DNA of 64,000 bases, from assembly GCA_021654635.1 (NCBI GenBank), contig AP025179.1:5890001-5954000 (forward strand). Direction: 5' to 3'. Positions 1 through 11,606 of the stretch are shown one piece after another; the stretch's first letter is position 1; each line of letters opens with the position of its first letter. The notes beneath the pieces are model-generated. The model saw nothing but the letters and a program-made list of their open reading frames with translations, was not told the origin of the DNA and did not search any database. A program made the position numbers and the translations under genes. This DNA is from Mycobacterium kiyosense. Its GTDB lineage: Bacteria > Actinomycetota > Actinomycetes > Mycobacteriales > Mycobacteriaceae.

Positions 1-420
1 AACAGGATCTCCAGACTGGTCCGAAGCGAAGATAACTCGGCGCGCAGTGCCGCGATCTCGTCGGCGGCCTGCGCGTGTATCTCGGCGGCCAGCTCACGAC
101 GCAACTGGGACTCCACAGTCAGCTCGTACTCGCGACGCGCCGAGATCTCCCGATCCAGCTGCAGGTCGTACACCAGTTTCATGTCCCGGGCCCGCGCTTG
201 GTCGGCTTCGGCCTGCCGCCGGTACAGCACCGACACGAAAGCACCGGCGACGGCGGCCCACAGCGCCAGGATCACAGCCAGCTTGAGAAGTTCCACGCGA
301 TCGGTGAAAACCAGCGCGGAACTCGCCCCGATCGCGAGGACCAGCAACGTCGTCAAGAGCACCCACCCCGGCCTGCGGCCGCCGCGCCGGACCCGGGCGC
401 CGCGGGACAGAACGGTCATG
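1..420 (-). CDS. Membrane/coiled-coil protein, Rv3604c-like (DUF6779), C-terminus cut by window edge
   Basis: Reading leftward from an ATG at 420, the frame stays open to base 1, so only the N-terminal 140 residues are present. A short Arg-rich head is followed by two hydrophobic segments (about residues 18-37 and 46-64), then a charged helical stretch rich in Arg, Glu and Gln (from about residue 66) that looks like a cytoplasmic coiled coil. Position after folK and the DUF3180 gene matches Rv3604c of M. tuberculosis, an Ala/Arg/Pro-rich membrane protein of unknown function. The family call rests on synteny and architecture. Confidence 0.75.
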
Positions 421-494
421 GGCTGACTGTACCCGGGCGAGGTCATTCCGCGTGTCGCGCCAGTCCGGCGATTCTCAGGCTGGACGGCCCGCGC

Positions 495-968
495 TCAACT
501 CTCTGCGCCTTCCCCGTGTTCGGGTGGATCCGGCGGTGACTTGCAGCAATGCTGCAGCCACAGGGCGGCGACCACCAGGGCCAAAGCGCTGGCCGCGGCG
601 ACCACGGCTCCGGAGGTGTCCTGCGCGACCACCCGCAATGACCTGCGTGGCAGGAAATACACCAGTACCCCCAGCCACCAGCCCAGCACCAGCGCGCCCA
701 CCCACGCGGACGCCTTGGCCACCACCAGGCTGCGCGCCACCGCGAGCGGGTGCAGCCGGCCGGCCCCGTCGCCGATCTCGCCGTCGTCGATCTTGGTGCG
801 CACGAAGCGACCCCACCGCCACTCGGCCGCCGCGACGACCAGCAGCGAGATACCGGTCCACAGCGTGATCGGCGGGAACCAGCGGTACAGCACGGTGATG
901 AGCAGGTAACCGACCACTGCGGCGCCGACCGCCACCGCGGTCAGATCGCGTTTGCGGGTCGGTCCCAT
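495..968 (-). CDS. DUF3180 membrane protein, Rv3605c-like
   Basis: 157 residues with about four hydrophobic segments: near residues 10-28, 32-46, 85-105 and 120-140. This is the length and layout of the actinobacterial DUF3180 family, whose function is unknown. The ATG at 968 overlaps the folK stop codon (ATGA), so translation is probably coupled to folK and the gene belongs to the folate operon transcript. A hydrophilic loop with 'RWGRFVRTK' lies between the second and third segments. No catalytic residues are apparent. The same gene follows folK in M. tuberculosis. Confidence 0.85.
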   Translation of the reverse strand: MGPTRKRDLTAVAVGAAVVGYLLITVLYRWFPPITLWTGISLLVVAAAEWRWGRFVRTKIDDGEIGDGAGRLHPLAVARSLVVAKASAWVGALVLGWWLGVLVYFLPRRSLRVVAQDTSGAVVAAASALALVVAALWLQHCCKSPPDPPEHGEGAES

Positions 969-1483
969 CAGCGACCCAGATGCACTGCGGCGGGCCGCAC
1001 GCCGGCCCGGTCGTCGGGGTGCAACCGGGCCAGCAACCCGGCGACCGGATGCGGGCCGTCCGCGAGCGTCAGCACCGCGCCCGGATCGACGTCCAGCCAC
1101 GGGATCAACACGAACGCCCGCAGGTGGGCCCGCGGGTGCGGCAAAGTCAGGTCCGGGTCGTCGCTGACGATCTCTTCGTGCCCGTCGTAGCAGGCGATCA
1201 GGTCTACGTCGAGGGTGCGCGGCCCCCAGCGCAACCCGCGCTCCCGTTGCGCCGCCCGTTCGAAGTCGCCGGCTCGGTGCAGCCAGCCCCGGGCATCGCA
1301 GGCCGGGTCGTCGGCGATCAGGACCGCGTTGAGGAACGGGTCCTGCTCCACTCCCCCCCACGGATCGGTCTCGTAGACGGGCGAGACCGCTACAACCGCG
1401 CCGGCCAGTCCGGTGATCACCGACTGCAGCCGGGCCCGCCGGTCCCCCAGGTTCGACCCGATGGACAGCACCACCCGAGTCAT
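968..1483 (-). CDS. folK: 2-amino-4-hydroxy-6-hydroxymethyldihydropteridine pyrophosphokinase
   Basis: FolK transfers pyrophosphate from ATP to hydroxymethyl-dihydropterin, the step between FolB and FolP in folate synthesis. The 171-residue protein begins with the family signature '[11 protein letters not shown]', contains 'NAVL' and the catalytic block '[12 protein letters not shown]' with the two metal-binding Asp residues, followed by 'LPHPR'. The ATG at 1483 overlaps the folB stop (1480), and its own stop overlaps the DUF3180 start, so it sits inside a tightly coupled operon. Length and context agree with Rv3606c. Confidence 0.97.
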   Translation of the reverse strand: MTRVVLSIGSNLGDRRARLQSVITGLAGAVVAVSPVYETDPWGGVEQDPFLNAVLIADDPACDARGWLHRAGDFERAAQRERGLRWGPRTLDVDLIACYDGHEEIVSDDPDLTLPHPRAHLRAFVLIPWLDVDPGAVLTLADGPHPVAGLLARLHPDDRAGVRPAAVHLGR

Positions 1484-1875
1484 GTGGCGGCCGGAATCAC
1501 CGAGCCGCGCCCGCCCCGGCGGGAACGCCGGGTCACGACGGCGACGTCGTCGAACCCCTGGGAGATGGGCGCTTGCGGCTTGTGCACCGTCACCTCGACG
1601 GCGTGCACCCGCTCGTCCTTGATCACCTCGTCGGCGATCTCGGCGCCGACCGTCTCGATCAGGTTCCTCGGCGGGCCACCGACGACGTCGGCGGCCAACT
1701 GGGCCAGCATGCTGTAGTCGTAGGTGTCGGCCAGGTCGTCGCTGGCCGCCGCGCGGGCCAGGTCGATCCACACGGTCATGTCGACGACGAAGTCCTGGCC
1801 GTTTCGCCGTTCGTGTTCGAAGACGCCGTGCCGTCCGCGAACTATCAAGCCGCGCAACTCGATTCGATCAGCCAT
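1480..1875 (-). CDS. folB: Dihydroneopterin aldolase
   Basis: FolB converts 7,8-dihydroneopterin to 6-hydroxymethyl-dihydropterin and glycolaldehyde in the cytoplasm. The 131-residue protein starts with '[19 protein letters not shown]', containing the family's 'G-x-x-G-xx-HGV' region, and carries 'DYSMLAQ', '[12 protein letters not shown]' with the active-site Glu, and '[10 protein letters not shown]' with the catalytic Lys. ATG at 1875 was chosen because the protein then starts exactly at the family N-terminus. It overlaps the folP 3' end by 8 bases. Equivalent to Rv3607c. Confidence 0.97.
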   Translation of the reverse strand: MADRIELRGLIVRGRHGVFEHERRNGQDFVVDMTVWIDLARAAASDDLADTYDYSMLAQLAADVVGGPPRNLIETVGAEIADEVIKDERVHAVEVTVHKPQAPISQGFDDVAVVTRRSRRGGRGSVIPAAT

Positions 1876-2704
1876 CGATTGTCGCTCCTCTTTCCCAGGC
1901 TCCGACGACCGCGAGCGCGTCGGCCGAGGCGCGCACGTCGTGCACACGGACCCCCCAGGCACCGTGCTGGGCCGCCAGCGCCGAGATCACCGCGGTCGCG
2001 GTGTCGCGGCCGTCGGGCGGGCGCGGTGTGCCGTCGGCACCGGCCAGCAACGCGCCGAGAAATCGCTTGCGGGAGGCGCCGACGAGTACCGGCACCCCGG
2101 TTCCGATCAACTCGGGCAAGCCGTGCAGCAAGGCCCAATTGTGTTGTGCGGTCTTGGCGAAACCCAGCCCGGGGTCGATCACCAGCATGGCCGGATCGAC
2201 GCCGGCGGCCACCGCGTCGTCGACGCTGGCGAGCAATTCGGCACGCACCTCGGCCACCACGTCTCGATAGGCCGGCACCTGGTGCGGGCTTCGCGCCGAC
2301 ACCGGCCGCCAGTGCATCAGCACCCACGGCACTTTCGTCTCCGCCAGCAACGGGGCCATCGCCGGGTCGGCCCGGCCGCCGGACACGTCGTTGACCAGCT
2401 GCGCGCCGCGGTTCAGCGCGGCGTCGGCCACCCGCGCGTGCATCGTGTCGATGCTGACGGTGATTCCTTGTGCGGCAAGCTGTTCGACGACGGGAAGCAC
2501 CCGGCGGGCTTCAATGTCCGGATCCACCGGGGTGGCGCCGGGCCGGGTGGAGGCTCCCCCGACGTCGACGATGTCCGCCCCCTGGGCCGCCAGCGCCAGA
2601 CCATGCTCGACGGCACCGTCGGGATCGAGGTATCGCCCGCCGTCGGAGAACGAGTCGTCGGTGACGTTGAGCACTCCCATCACCTGCACGGACGCCGAAT
2701 TCAC
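1868..2704 (-). CDS. folP: Dihydropteroate synthase
   Basis: FolP condenses hydroxymethyl-dihydropterin pyrophosphate with p-aminobenzoate; it is the sulfonamide target. The 278-residue protein has both family signatures: '[16 protein letters not shown]' at the N-terminus and '[13 protein letters not shown]' near residue 50. It also has 'SIDTM', 'VNDVSGG', 'VLMHW', 'DPGLGFAKT' and 'GASRKRFLG' with the substrate-binding Lys/Arg. The GTG at 2704 was chosen because it overlaps the folE stop (GTGA) and gives the same N-terminus as M. tuberculosis FolP1. One position is non-standard: Ala where the M. tuberculosis protein has Glu in 'GGESSRPG'. Confidence 0.97.
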   Translation of the reverse strand: MNSASVQVMGVLNVTDDSFSDGGRYLDPDGAVEHGLALAAQGADIVDVGGASTRPGATPVDPDIEARRVLPVVEQLAAQGITVSIDTMHARVADAALNRGAQLVNDVSGGRADPAMAPLLAETKVPWVLMHWRPVSARSPHQVPAYRDVVAEVRAELLASVDDAVAAGVDPAMLVIDPGLGFAKTAQHNWALLHGLPELIGTGVPVLVGASRKRFLGALLAGADGTPRPPDGRDTATAVISALAAQHGAWGVRVHDVRASADALAVVGAWERGATIDG

Positions 2705-3303
2705 TTGCGCAGTATGAGATCGAGCGCTTCGGCTCGAGAAGCGGCGTCGGTCTTGAACTGACCGCGCACCGCCGACGTCGTGGTGGTGGAACCGGGCTTG
2801 CGCACCCCCCGCATCGCCATGCACAGGTGCTCGGCCTCGACCACCACGATCACGCCACGCGGATTGAGCTTCTGCACCAGGGCGTCGGCGATCTGACTGG
2901 TGAGACGTTCCTGCACCTGCGGCCGCTTGGCGTAAAGATCGACCAGCCGAGCGATCTTCGACAAACCGGTGACCCGACCGTCCGCACCCGGGATGTAACC
3001 GACATGGGCCACACCGTGAAACGACACCAGATGGTGTTCGCAGGTGGAGTACATCGGGATCTCTTTGACGATCACCAATTCGTCGTGGTCTTCGTCGAAC
3101 ATGGTGTTGAGCACCGACGCCGGGTCGGTGTAGAGGCCGGCGAATATCTCCCGATAGGCCCGCACGACGCGAGCGGGCGTGTCCCGCAGCCCATTTCGAT
3201 CGGGATCCTCACCGATCGCGATCAGCAGTTCGCGAACGGCGGCCTCGGCGCGCGCCTGGTCGAACTCGCGCACCCGGCTATCCCTGGAATCCAGCTGCGT
3301 CAT
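2701..3303 (-). CDS. folE: GTP cyclohydrolase I
   Basis: FolE opens the GTP ring to form 7,8-dihydroneopterin triphosphate, the first step of folate synthesis. The 200-residue protein has the zinc/active-site blocks '[18 protein letters not shown]' and '[16 protein letters not shown]', with '[12 protein letters not shown]' between them. It is the first gene of the folate cluster (folE-folP-folB-folK-DUF3180-DUF6779) and lies 15 bases downstream of ftsH, so ftsH and the folate genes may share a transcript. The order equals Rv3610c-Rv3604c. Confidence 0.97.
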   Translation of the reverse strand: MTQLDSRDSRVREFDQARAEAAVRELLIAIGEDPDRNGLRDTPARVVRAYREIFAGLYTDPASVLNTMFDEDHDELVIVKEIPMYSTCEHHLVSFHGVAHVGYIPGADGRVTGLSKIARLVDLYAKRPQVQERLTSQIADALVQKLNPRGVIVVVEAEHLCMAMRGVRKPGSTTTTSAVRGQFKTDAASRAEALDLILRK

Positions 3304-3318
3304 CGAAGTCTCCGTCGT

Positions 3319-5562
<2,244 letters not shown>

Positions 5563-5732
5563 CAAGCATCGGCCGCGCCGGCCACGTCCTTCCCGATACA
5601 CACAGCTGGAAATGTCCAGGTTACCGCTATCGCCTCCAACCAATGGTGGCAGAGCGGAGCTAGGTCCCTGGTGGTAACTCGTGAGAGCCAACCGGGGTTC
5701 CCGGCGCCGGCCCCCTGTCCGCTGCCCCGGGG

Positions 5733-6147
5733 CTATTCGTAGTAGCGGGCTTCCACCACGTTGCCGTCCGGATCGGCGAAGTAATAGCCCTGCGGCGCCC
5801 ACCCGCGCGCACCGAAGGTGTTGTCGAGTCGCGCGCTGGTGTCCACCCCCCTCGGCCTGCAGCCGTCCATCCAGCGCGTCGTATTCGTCCTTCGACATCG
5901 CCAGGCAGACGTGGTTCACCCGATGACCCGCACTGCCCGCGACCTTCGTCATCGACTCGGTGAAGACGGCACCCTCGGTCGCCATCAGGTCGATGATGGC
6001 GTCGTCGCACACCCGCACACTCGGGAACGGCGCCTGGCCGGCCAGGTATTCGTCGAAACGCACCGGTTGCAGGCCCACCACGCGGGTGTAGAAATCCATC
6101 GACGCGCGCGGATCCTGTGTCCAGAGCACGACGTGGTCCAGCCTCAT
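5733..6147 (-). pseudogene. VOC/glyoxalase-family protein, one-base frameshift
   Basis: Two consecutive frames together make one VOC-family protein. The N-terminal part starts with '[20 protein letters not shown]' (metal-ligand His, then the second beta-alpha unit) and contains '[12 protein letters not shown]'. The C-terminal part ('[12 protein letters not shown]', then '[14 protein letters not shown]', with the final metal-ligand Glu) is in another frame. The junction is a run of six C at 5846-5851; five would restore a continuous protein of about 137 residues ending in 'ARYYE'. Either a recent pseudogene or a consensus indel. M. tuberculosis H37Rv has Rv3611-Rv3616c (espACD) at this point instead. 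The substrate is not predictable. Confidence 0.8.
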
Positions 6148-6222
6148 CAATCCCACCTCATGAATCCCAATGGTGCGCGCCGCGACCCGAGCCTTCTCAG
6201 CCGGGTGCCGTTGTGATTTGGT

Positions 6223-7194
6223 GTGACGGTGGGCTCGTCAACTGAGCGGTTAGTCGATACCAACGGTGTGCGGCTGCGGGTGACCGAGGCCGGCGATCCC
6301 GGGGCGCCGGTGGTGGTGTTGTGCCACGGATTTCCCGAGCTGGCCTACTCCTGGCGGCACCAGATTCCGGCCCTGGCCGACGCCGGTTACCGGGTGCTGG
6401 CCCCTGACCAGCGCGGCTACGGCGGTTCGTCGCGCCCGGAGCCGATCGAGGCCTACGACATCCACCAGTTGACCGGCGACATCGTCGGGTTGCTCGACGA
6501 CGTCGGCGCGGACCGGGCCGTCTGGGTCGGCCACGACTGGGGTGCCGCCGTGGTGTGGAACGCCCCGCTGCTGCATCCCGACCGGGTGGCCGCCGTCGCC
6601 GCGCTCAGTGTGCCGGTCACCCCGCGCCCGAAGGTCGCTCCCACGACGGCGTGGCGGCGCATGTTCGGGGACAACTTCTTCTACATCCTCTACTTTCAGC
6701 AGCCCGGTGTCGCCGATGCCGAACTCAACGGCGACCCGGCCCGGACCATGCGCCGGATGATGGGCGGCCTGCGGCTCTCGGAGGACCAGACTGCGGCCTT
6801 GCGGATGGTGGCTGCAGGCCCCGAAGGGTTCATCGACCGGCTGCCCGAGCCCGACGGGCTGCCCGACTGGATCACCGAGGCCGAACTCGGCCACTACATA
6901 AGCGAATTCACCCGCACCGGATTCACCGGTGGACTGAACTGGTACCGCAACTTCGACCGGAACTGGGAGACCACCCCCGAGCTGGCCGGCGCCACCATCC
7001 CGGTGCCCTGCCTGTTCATCGGCGGCACGGCCGACCCGGTGCTGAGCTTCACCCGCACCGACCGGGCCGCAGCAGCGATCACCGGCCCCTACCGCGAGGT
7101 GATGATCGACGGCGCCGGCCACTGGATTCAGCAGGAGCGGCCCGAGGAGGTCAACACGACGCTTCTCGAATTCCTCAAAGGAGTGCAATGGTGA
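6223..7194 (+). CDS. ephA: Epoxide hydrolase, EphA-like
   Basis: Alpha/beta-hydrolase that opens epoxides to diols. The 323-residue protein has the oxyanion motif 'HGFPE', the nucleophile-elbow 'VGHDWGA' (nucleophile Asp), the acid in 'GGTADPV' and the catalytic His in 'GAGHWIQ'. The lid region '[11 protein letters not shown]' carries candidate ring-opening Tyr residues. The first plausible start is GTG 6223 (an alternative GTG lies two codons later). The stop overlaps the start of the monooxygenase gene. Same order as Rv3617-Rv3618. Physiological substrate unknown, lipid epoxides being likely. Confidence 0.93.
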   Translation: MTVGSSTERLVDTNGVRLRVTEAGDPGAPVVVLCHGFPELAYSWRHQIPALADAGYRVLAPDQRGYGGSSRPEPIEAYDIHQLTGDIVGLLDDVGADRAVWVGHDWGAAVVWNAPLLHPDRVAAVAALSVPVTPRPKVAPTTAWRRMFGDNFFYILYFQQPGVADAELNGDPARTMRRMMGGLRLSEDQTAALRMVAAGPEGFIDRLPEPDGLPDWITEAELGHYISEFTRTGFTGGLNWYRNFDRNWETTPELAGATIPVPCLFIGGTADPVLSFTRTDRAAAAITGPYREVMIDGAGHWIQQERPEEVNTTLLEFLKGVQW

Positions 7195-8378
7195 GTGCCC
7201 CAATGCGTTTCGGTGTTTTCATCACGCCCTTTCACCCCACCGGGCAATCCCCGACGGTGGCACTGGAATACGACATGGACCGGGTCGTTGCGCTGGACCG
7301 GCTGGGCTACGACGAAGCGTGGTTCGGCGAACACCATTCCGGCGGTTACGAATTGATCGCCTGCCCGGAGGTGTTCATCGCCGCCGCGGCCGAGCGGACC
7401 AAACACATCAGGCTGGGCACCGGCGTGGTGTCGCTGCCCTACCACCATCCGCTGATGGTCGCCGACCGGTGGGTGCTGCTCGATCACCTGACCCGCGGCC
7501 GGGTCATGTTCGGCGCCGGCCCCGGGGCGCTGCCGTCCGACGCCTACATGATGGGCATCGACCCGGTCGATCAACGCCGAATGATGCAGGAGTCCCTGGA
7601 GGCGATTCTGGCGTTGTTCCGCGCCGCGCCCGAGGAGCGCATCGACCGTCACGCCGAATGGTTCACCCTGCGCGATGCGCAACTGCACATCCGCCCGTAT
7701 ACCTGGCCGTACCCCGAGATCTCCACGGCGGCAATGATTTCCCCGTCGGGTCCGCGGCTGGCCGGAGCGCTGGGCACCTCACTGCTGTCGCTGTCGATGT
7801 CGGTGCCCGGCGGTTACGCGGCGCTGGAGAACACCTGGGAGGTGGTGTGCGAGCAGGCCGCCAAGGCGGGCCGGGAGCAACCCGACCGCCGCGACTGGCG
7901 GGTGCTGAGCATCATGCACATCGCGGACTCCCGGGACCAGGCGATCGAGGACTGCACGTACGGGTTGCTGGATTTCGCCAAGTACTTCGGCGCCGCCGGG
8001 TTCGTCCCACTCGCGAACACGGTCGAGGGCGCGCCGTCTCCCCGCGAGTTCGTCGAAGACTATGCGGCCAAAGGGAATTGCTGCATCGGCACACCCGACG
8101 ACGCGATCGCCCACATCGAGGATCTACTGGAACGTTCCGGCGGCTTCGGCACCCTGTTGCTGCTCGGCCACGACTGGGCGTCGCCGCAGGCCACCTTTCA
8201 TTCCTATGATCTGTTCGCCCGCAAGGTGATTCCCTATTTCAAGGGACAACTCGAAGCGCCGCGGGCCTCGCACGAATGGGCCAAGGACAAACGCGAGGAA
8301 CTCATCGGGCGGGCCGGCCAGGCCGTCGTGCAGGCCATCACCCAGCACGTTGCCGAACACGACGGGGCCGGCAGCTGA
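7188..8378 (+). CDS. Luciferase-like (flavin/F420) monooxygenase, Rv3618-like
   Basis: A 396-residue protein of the bacterial luciferase-like fold: N-terminal 'MRFGVFITPFHP', 'DEAWFGEHH' and 'LGTGVVSLPYHHP', the standard TIM-barrel flavin or F420 binding pattern, and 'GTPDDAIAHIEDL' near the C-terminus. Such enzymes oxidise small organic substrates with FMNH2 or F420H2; which cofactor applies here cannot be read from the sequence. ATG 7188 follows a good ribosome site (aaaggag) and overlaps the ephA stop. It precedes an alcohol dehydrogenase, suggesting a small catabolic operon with ephA. Confidence 0.9.
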   Translation: MVSAPMRFGVFITPFHPTGQSPTVALEYDMDRVVALDRLGYDEAWFGEHHSGGYELIACPEVFIAAAAERTKHIRLGTGVVSLPYHHPLMVADRWVLLDHLTRGRVMFGAGPGALPSDAYMMGIDPVDQRRMMQESLEAILALFRAAPEERIDRHAEWFTLRDAQLHIRPYTWPYPEISTAAMISPSGPRLAGALGTSLLSLSMSVPGGYAALENTWEVVCEQAAKAGREQPDRRDWRVLSIMHIADSRDQAIEDCTYGLLDFAKYFGAAGFVPLANTVEGAPSPREFVEDYAAKGNCCIGTPDDAIAHIEDLLERSGGFGTLLLLGHDWASPQATFHSYDLFARKVIPYFKGQLEAPRASHEWAKDKREELIGRAGQAVVQAITQHVAEHDGAGS

Positions 8379-9391
8379 TGCGGGCTTCGGTGCTGCGGGA
8401 CGGACGCATGGTCTACCGCGACGACGTACCCGACCCGGTACCCGGACCGGGCCAGGTGCTGGTGGCGGTGCGGGCTTGCGGAATCTGCGGTTCCGACCTG
8501 CATTTCGCGGCGCACGGCCAGAAGGTGCTGGAGATGAGCAGCCAGGTGGCCGGTGACGGCGGTGGCATGGCGGTCGACCTGGGCCGCGACATCTTCATGG
8601 GCCACGAGTTCAGCGCCGAAGTGCTCGAGGCCGGACCCGACACCGCGACGCATCCGCCGGGCACGTTGGTCACCTCGCTACCGGTGTTGTTGTCCGGCAA
8701 GGGCGCCGAGCCGATCGTCTACAGCAACACCACGCTCGGCGGCTATGCCGAGCGGATGTTGCTGTCGGCGCCGCTGCTGCTGCCCGTTCCGAACGGTCTG
8801 GACCTCAAACACGCGGCGATGACCGAGCCGATGGCGGTGGGCCTGCACGCCGTGAACAAGTCCGGGATCAAGTCCGACGAGCCGACGCTGGTGCTGGGTT
8901 GTGGCCCGATCGGACTGGCGATCATCGCGGCCCTGAAACTGCGCGGTGTGCAGAACATCGCGGCAGCTGATTTCTCACCCAAACGTCGCGAGCTGGCCAC
9001 CGCCATGGGTGCGCACCAGACGTTCGATCCCGCTCAGGGCTCGCCGTTCGACGCCGTCAAGGCGGCCGTGGTGTTCGAGGCGGTCGGCGTGCCCGGAATC
9101 ATCGACGACGTGTTGCGCCGGGCCCGGCGCGGGACCCGGCTGGTGGTTGCCGGGGTGTGCATGGAATCCGACATCATCCACCCGTTCTTCGCCACCGCCA
9201 ACGAGATCAGCATCCAGTTCTCGCTGGCTTACGACATGGCGGAATTCACCGAGTCGCTGCGCGCGATCGCCGAAGGCGACATCGACGTCGGGCCGATGAT
9301 CACCGGTGAGGTCGGATTGGACGGCGTCGGAGCGGCTTTCGACGATCTGGCCGACCCCGAGCGGCACTGCAAGATCCTGGTCACGCCCTGA
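8378..9391 (+). CDS. Zinc-dependent alcohol dehydrogenase (MDR family)
   Basis: Medium-chain dehydrogenase of 337 residues. The catalytic zinc site is visible as 'CGICGSDLHF' and 'GHEFSAEV'. The NAD(P)-binding Rossmann part is 'VLGCGPIGLAIIAALKLRG'. The structural-zinc four-Cys loop typical of many alcohol dehydrogenases is missing; the corresponding region is 'SLPVLLSGKGAEP'. ATG 8378 overlaps the upstream stop (TGATG), so it is the third gene of the ephA operon. A route epoxide to diol to ketone or aldehyde is a reasonable inference. H37Rv has esxV/esxW near this point instead. Confidence 0.9.
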   Translation: MRASVLRDGRMVYRDDVPDPVPGPGQVLVAVRACGICGSDLHFAAHGQKVLEMSSQVAGDGGGMAVDLGRDIFMGHEFSAEVLEAGPDTATHPPGTLVTSLPVLLSGKGAEPIVYSNTTLGGYAERMLLSAPLLLPVPNGLDLKHAAMTEPMAVGLHAVNKSGIKSDEPTLVLGCGPIGLAIIAALKLRGVQNIAAADFSPKRRELATAMGAHQTFDPAQGSPFDAVKAAVVFEAVGVPGIIDDVLRRARRGTRLVVAGVCMESDIIHPFFATANEISIQFSLAYDMAEFTESLRAIAEGDIDVGPMITGEVGLDGVGAAFDDLADPERHCKILVTP

Positions 9392-9411
9392 CGCTGCGGG
9401 GCATCGACCTG

Positions 9412-9660
9412 CTAGGGCAGTGGCGCCGGCGAATGCGGGCGGGTCCGGGGAAACCGGTGCCGCAGGTTGTCCAGCATCTGGTGGGCTTCGTGCAGCTCGC
9501 GGCGCAGATCGGCGTCGCGCCGGACGCGGTGGTGTCGATTACGCGAAGCCGACGGGCGGCGACGGTGCGGCGGAGTGTCGAGTTGACCTGAAATCTCGGT
9601 GATCGTATCCCGCAACATCCGGGCCAGGATCGCCGCCTGCATTGCGTCAGCATCGTTCAC
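9412..9660 (-). CDS. Small hypothetical protein (82 aa)
   Basis: An 82-residue Arg-rich protein, 'MNDADAMQAAILARMLRD' at the N-terminus, then a basic linker and a second helix 'LRRELHEAHQMLDNLRHRF'. I do not recognise a family. It lies convergent to the alcohol dehydrogenase and divergent from the next small gene, with about 45 bases between the two starts. Another minus-strand frame overlaps almost the same bases, but this one has the more protein-like helical composition. Confidence 0.5.
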   Translation of the reverse strand: MNDADAMQAAILARMLRDTITEISGQLDTPPHRRRPSASRNRHHRVRRDADLRRELHEAHQMLDNLRHRFPRTRPHSPAPLP

Positions 9661-9704
9661 CCCGGTTATTCTGCCGGAGAATCAGTACGGGACGTATCCG
9701 GAGA

Positions 9705-9986
9705 GTGACGATCGAGCGACCGGAATCTGAACACGAGTTGACGGGGAGTCCGTTCTGTCGCAGTCTGTTTCCCGTGATCGAGACCGCTGAGGAGCGACTG
9801 ATCATCCAGGTGGAGCGGCGACTGACCGCCAGCTACCGACATCTTCGGCGGGAACAGATCGCGGTCGCGGTTCGCAGCGCCCATGCGGCGTTCGACCGGA
9901 GTCCGATCCGCGACTTCATTCCGCTACTCGTCGAGCGGCGGGCCCGCGCTGAACTCGCGCAGACCGCGTCTTTGAACCGAACGTAG
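9705..9986 (+). CDS. Small protein with three-helix-bundle domain
   Basis: 93 residues from GTG 9705. The C-terminal 55 residues ('VERRLTASYRHLRREQIAVA', then 'AFDRSPIRDFIPLLVERRARAEL') match the pattern of the mycobacterial three-helix-bundle dimerisation domain found alone or ahead of phosphatase and arsenate-reductase-like domains. No catalytic domain follows. Role unknown. An upstream in-frame ATG at 9642 would overlap the divergent gene, so the GTG preceded by 'ccggaga' is preferred. Confidence 0.6.
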   Translation: MTIERPESEHELTGSPFCRSLFPVIETAEERLIIQVERRLTASYRHLRREQIAVAVRSAHAAFDRSPIRDFIPLLVERRARAELAQTASLNRT

Positions 9987-10044
9987 AAAGCCGCCGGAGC
10001 GCTTGGGCCCCGACGGCGTTCCACCCTGATCTTCCGGCCCGCGG

Positions 10045-11293
10045 TTACCCTCCGGCCGGGGGTTGTGCGATGACCGTCGGCTTGAACCCGTAGCGGGGCG
10101 CGGCGAAATTGGCCACGCTGCGACCGGTGCCCGCGCCGGGCACCATCGGCAGCCCACCGAAGGCGGCCGTCGCCGGCTCCGCGGCAGCCGCGCCGGCGGC
10201 ACCGTTGAGCGCCACCGAGATCGGCGTTGCCGCCGGGGCGGCCGTCCAGCTCGCCGGGACCGACACCGCGCCGACCTTGGACGCGTTACCGACCGCTCCG
10301 GTGATCCCGCCCAGCGCGTTGCCAAAGCCACTGCCGAAGGTGGGTGCGGCCGCCGCGGCCGCTCCCTCGGCGGCCTTCGCGGCGCCCTCGGCGGCCTTGC
10401 CCAAGGTGGGAAACGCGCTGTGCAACAACCCGTCGATGTCCTTCATCGCCGTGGTGCTGAGCCGGAACGGCGACACCAGCCGGATGTAGGAGTCGAAGCC
10501 GGTGCTGGCGTCCAGCGTTGCCGACCCGGTGAGCCCCTCTAGGACGTCACCCACCAAGCCGTTCACCACAATCCCGTCGCCGGTGGCGTTCCAGGTATGT
10601 CCGGTCAGGCCGAGCGCTGCCTGCGGATTGGCGAGCCAGGGCGGAGTGTTGGTCAACCCGGCCATCTGGCTGAGCGCCTTGACCACGTCGTGGTACCCGG
10701 CGGACGCCAGAGACGAGTTGACCGCGTTGATCTGGGCGTTGAATTGCGCATAGAGACCGCTGAGGTTGGCGGCTACCGACTGCGGTGTCAGCGTCGGCAA
10801 CTCCGCTGCCGCCGCCGACGCACCCGAGTAGCCGTACATGGCAGCGGCATCCTGCGCCCAGAACTCGAGGTACTGCGCCTCGGTGGCGGCGATGGCCGCG
10901 GTGTTCTGGCCCAGGAAATTCGTGGCCAGCAGGCCGGCCAGCAGCGCCCGGTTGGCCTCGATCACCGGGGGCGGCACCGTCGCGAGGAAGGCCGCCTCGT
11001 ACGCGCTCGCCGCGGCGACGGCCTGCGCGCCGGTCTGCGCGGCCTGCTCGGCGGTGCTGGTCAGCCACGCGATCTGCGGCGTGGCCGCGGCCGCCATGGA
11101 CGCCGCAGACGGACCCTGGCCACGGCCCGTCGGTCAGGCCCTGAACCACGGCTCCGTAGGAGGCCGCCACGGCTTGCAGGTCACCGGCCAGGCCCTCCCA
11201 GGCAGCGGCGGCGGCCAGCATCGGACCCGAGCCGGGTCCGGCATACATCAGCGCGGAGTTGACCTCCGGCGGTAAAGCAGCGAAATCCACCAT
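10045..11293 (-). pseudogene. PPE family protein (Rv3621c/PPE65-position), one-base frameshift
   Basis: The N-terminus '[20 protein letters not shown]' is a PPE domain start with the Pro-Pro-Glu motif. Near 11116 the frame breaks: the first part runs to 'GLTDGPWPG', while the expected continuation ('[18 protein letters not shown]') is one base out. Removing one C of the minus-strand 'tggcca' restores a protein of about 415 residues with the WxG-region, 'FLGQNTAAI' and an Ala/Gly-rich C-terminal part. PPE proteins pair with PE partners and are exported by type VII secretion. PE sits 13 bases upstream. Decide by resequencing whether the indel is real. Confidence 0.85.
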
Positions 11294-11306
11294 CGGACTA
11301 CCCGCC

Positions 11307-11606
11307 CTAACCGACCGCAGCGGCGTTGGCCGACTCGGTGGTGGCGTACGAATTGCCGCTGATGCCCAGCGTGGCCGCCAACTGCTCCTGCACAGCGGCG
11401 GCCTGCGCACTGATCGCCTGGTACAGATTGGCGTGGTTGACGAAATGGTTGGCCATCAGCAGTGACACCAGGTCGGCAGCGGCCGGCACGACCGCCGTAG
11501 TGGGGCCCGCGGCGGCTGAGTTGCCGGCGCGCATTGCCGCGTTGATTGACATGAGCTCGCCCGAAGCACCACCCAGCACTTCCGGTTCGGCGAAAACGAT
11601 CGACAT
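11307..11606 (-). CDS. PE family protein (PE32-position partner of the PPE)
   Basis: A 99-residue PE domain only: '[20 protein letters not shown]' with the Pro-Glu pair, then '[19 protein letters not shown]', '[19 protein letters not shown]' and the closing '[16 protein letters not shown]'. It would form a helical hairpin heterodimer with the downstream PPE protein and carry the YxxxD/E-type export signal near the C-terminus (visible as 'YATTE'). Order PE-PPE just before lpqG equals Rv3622c-Rv3621c. The esxV/esxW pair that follows in H37Rv is absent. Confidence 0.93.
   Translation of the reverse strand: MSIVFAEPEVLGGASGELMSINAAMRAGNSAAAGPTTAVVPAAADLVSLLMANHFVNHANLYQAISAQAAAVQEQLAATLGISGNSYATTESANAAAVG

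Noticed and set aside
6223..7203. Minus-strand frame spanning ephA
   Set aside because: Shadow of ephA; the plus strand has the full catalytic triad.
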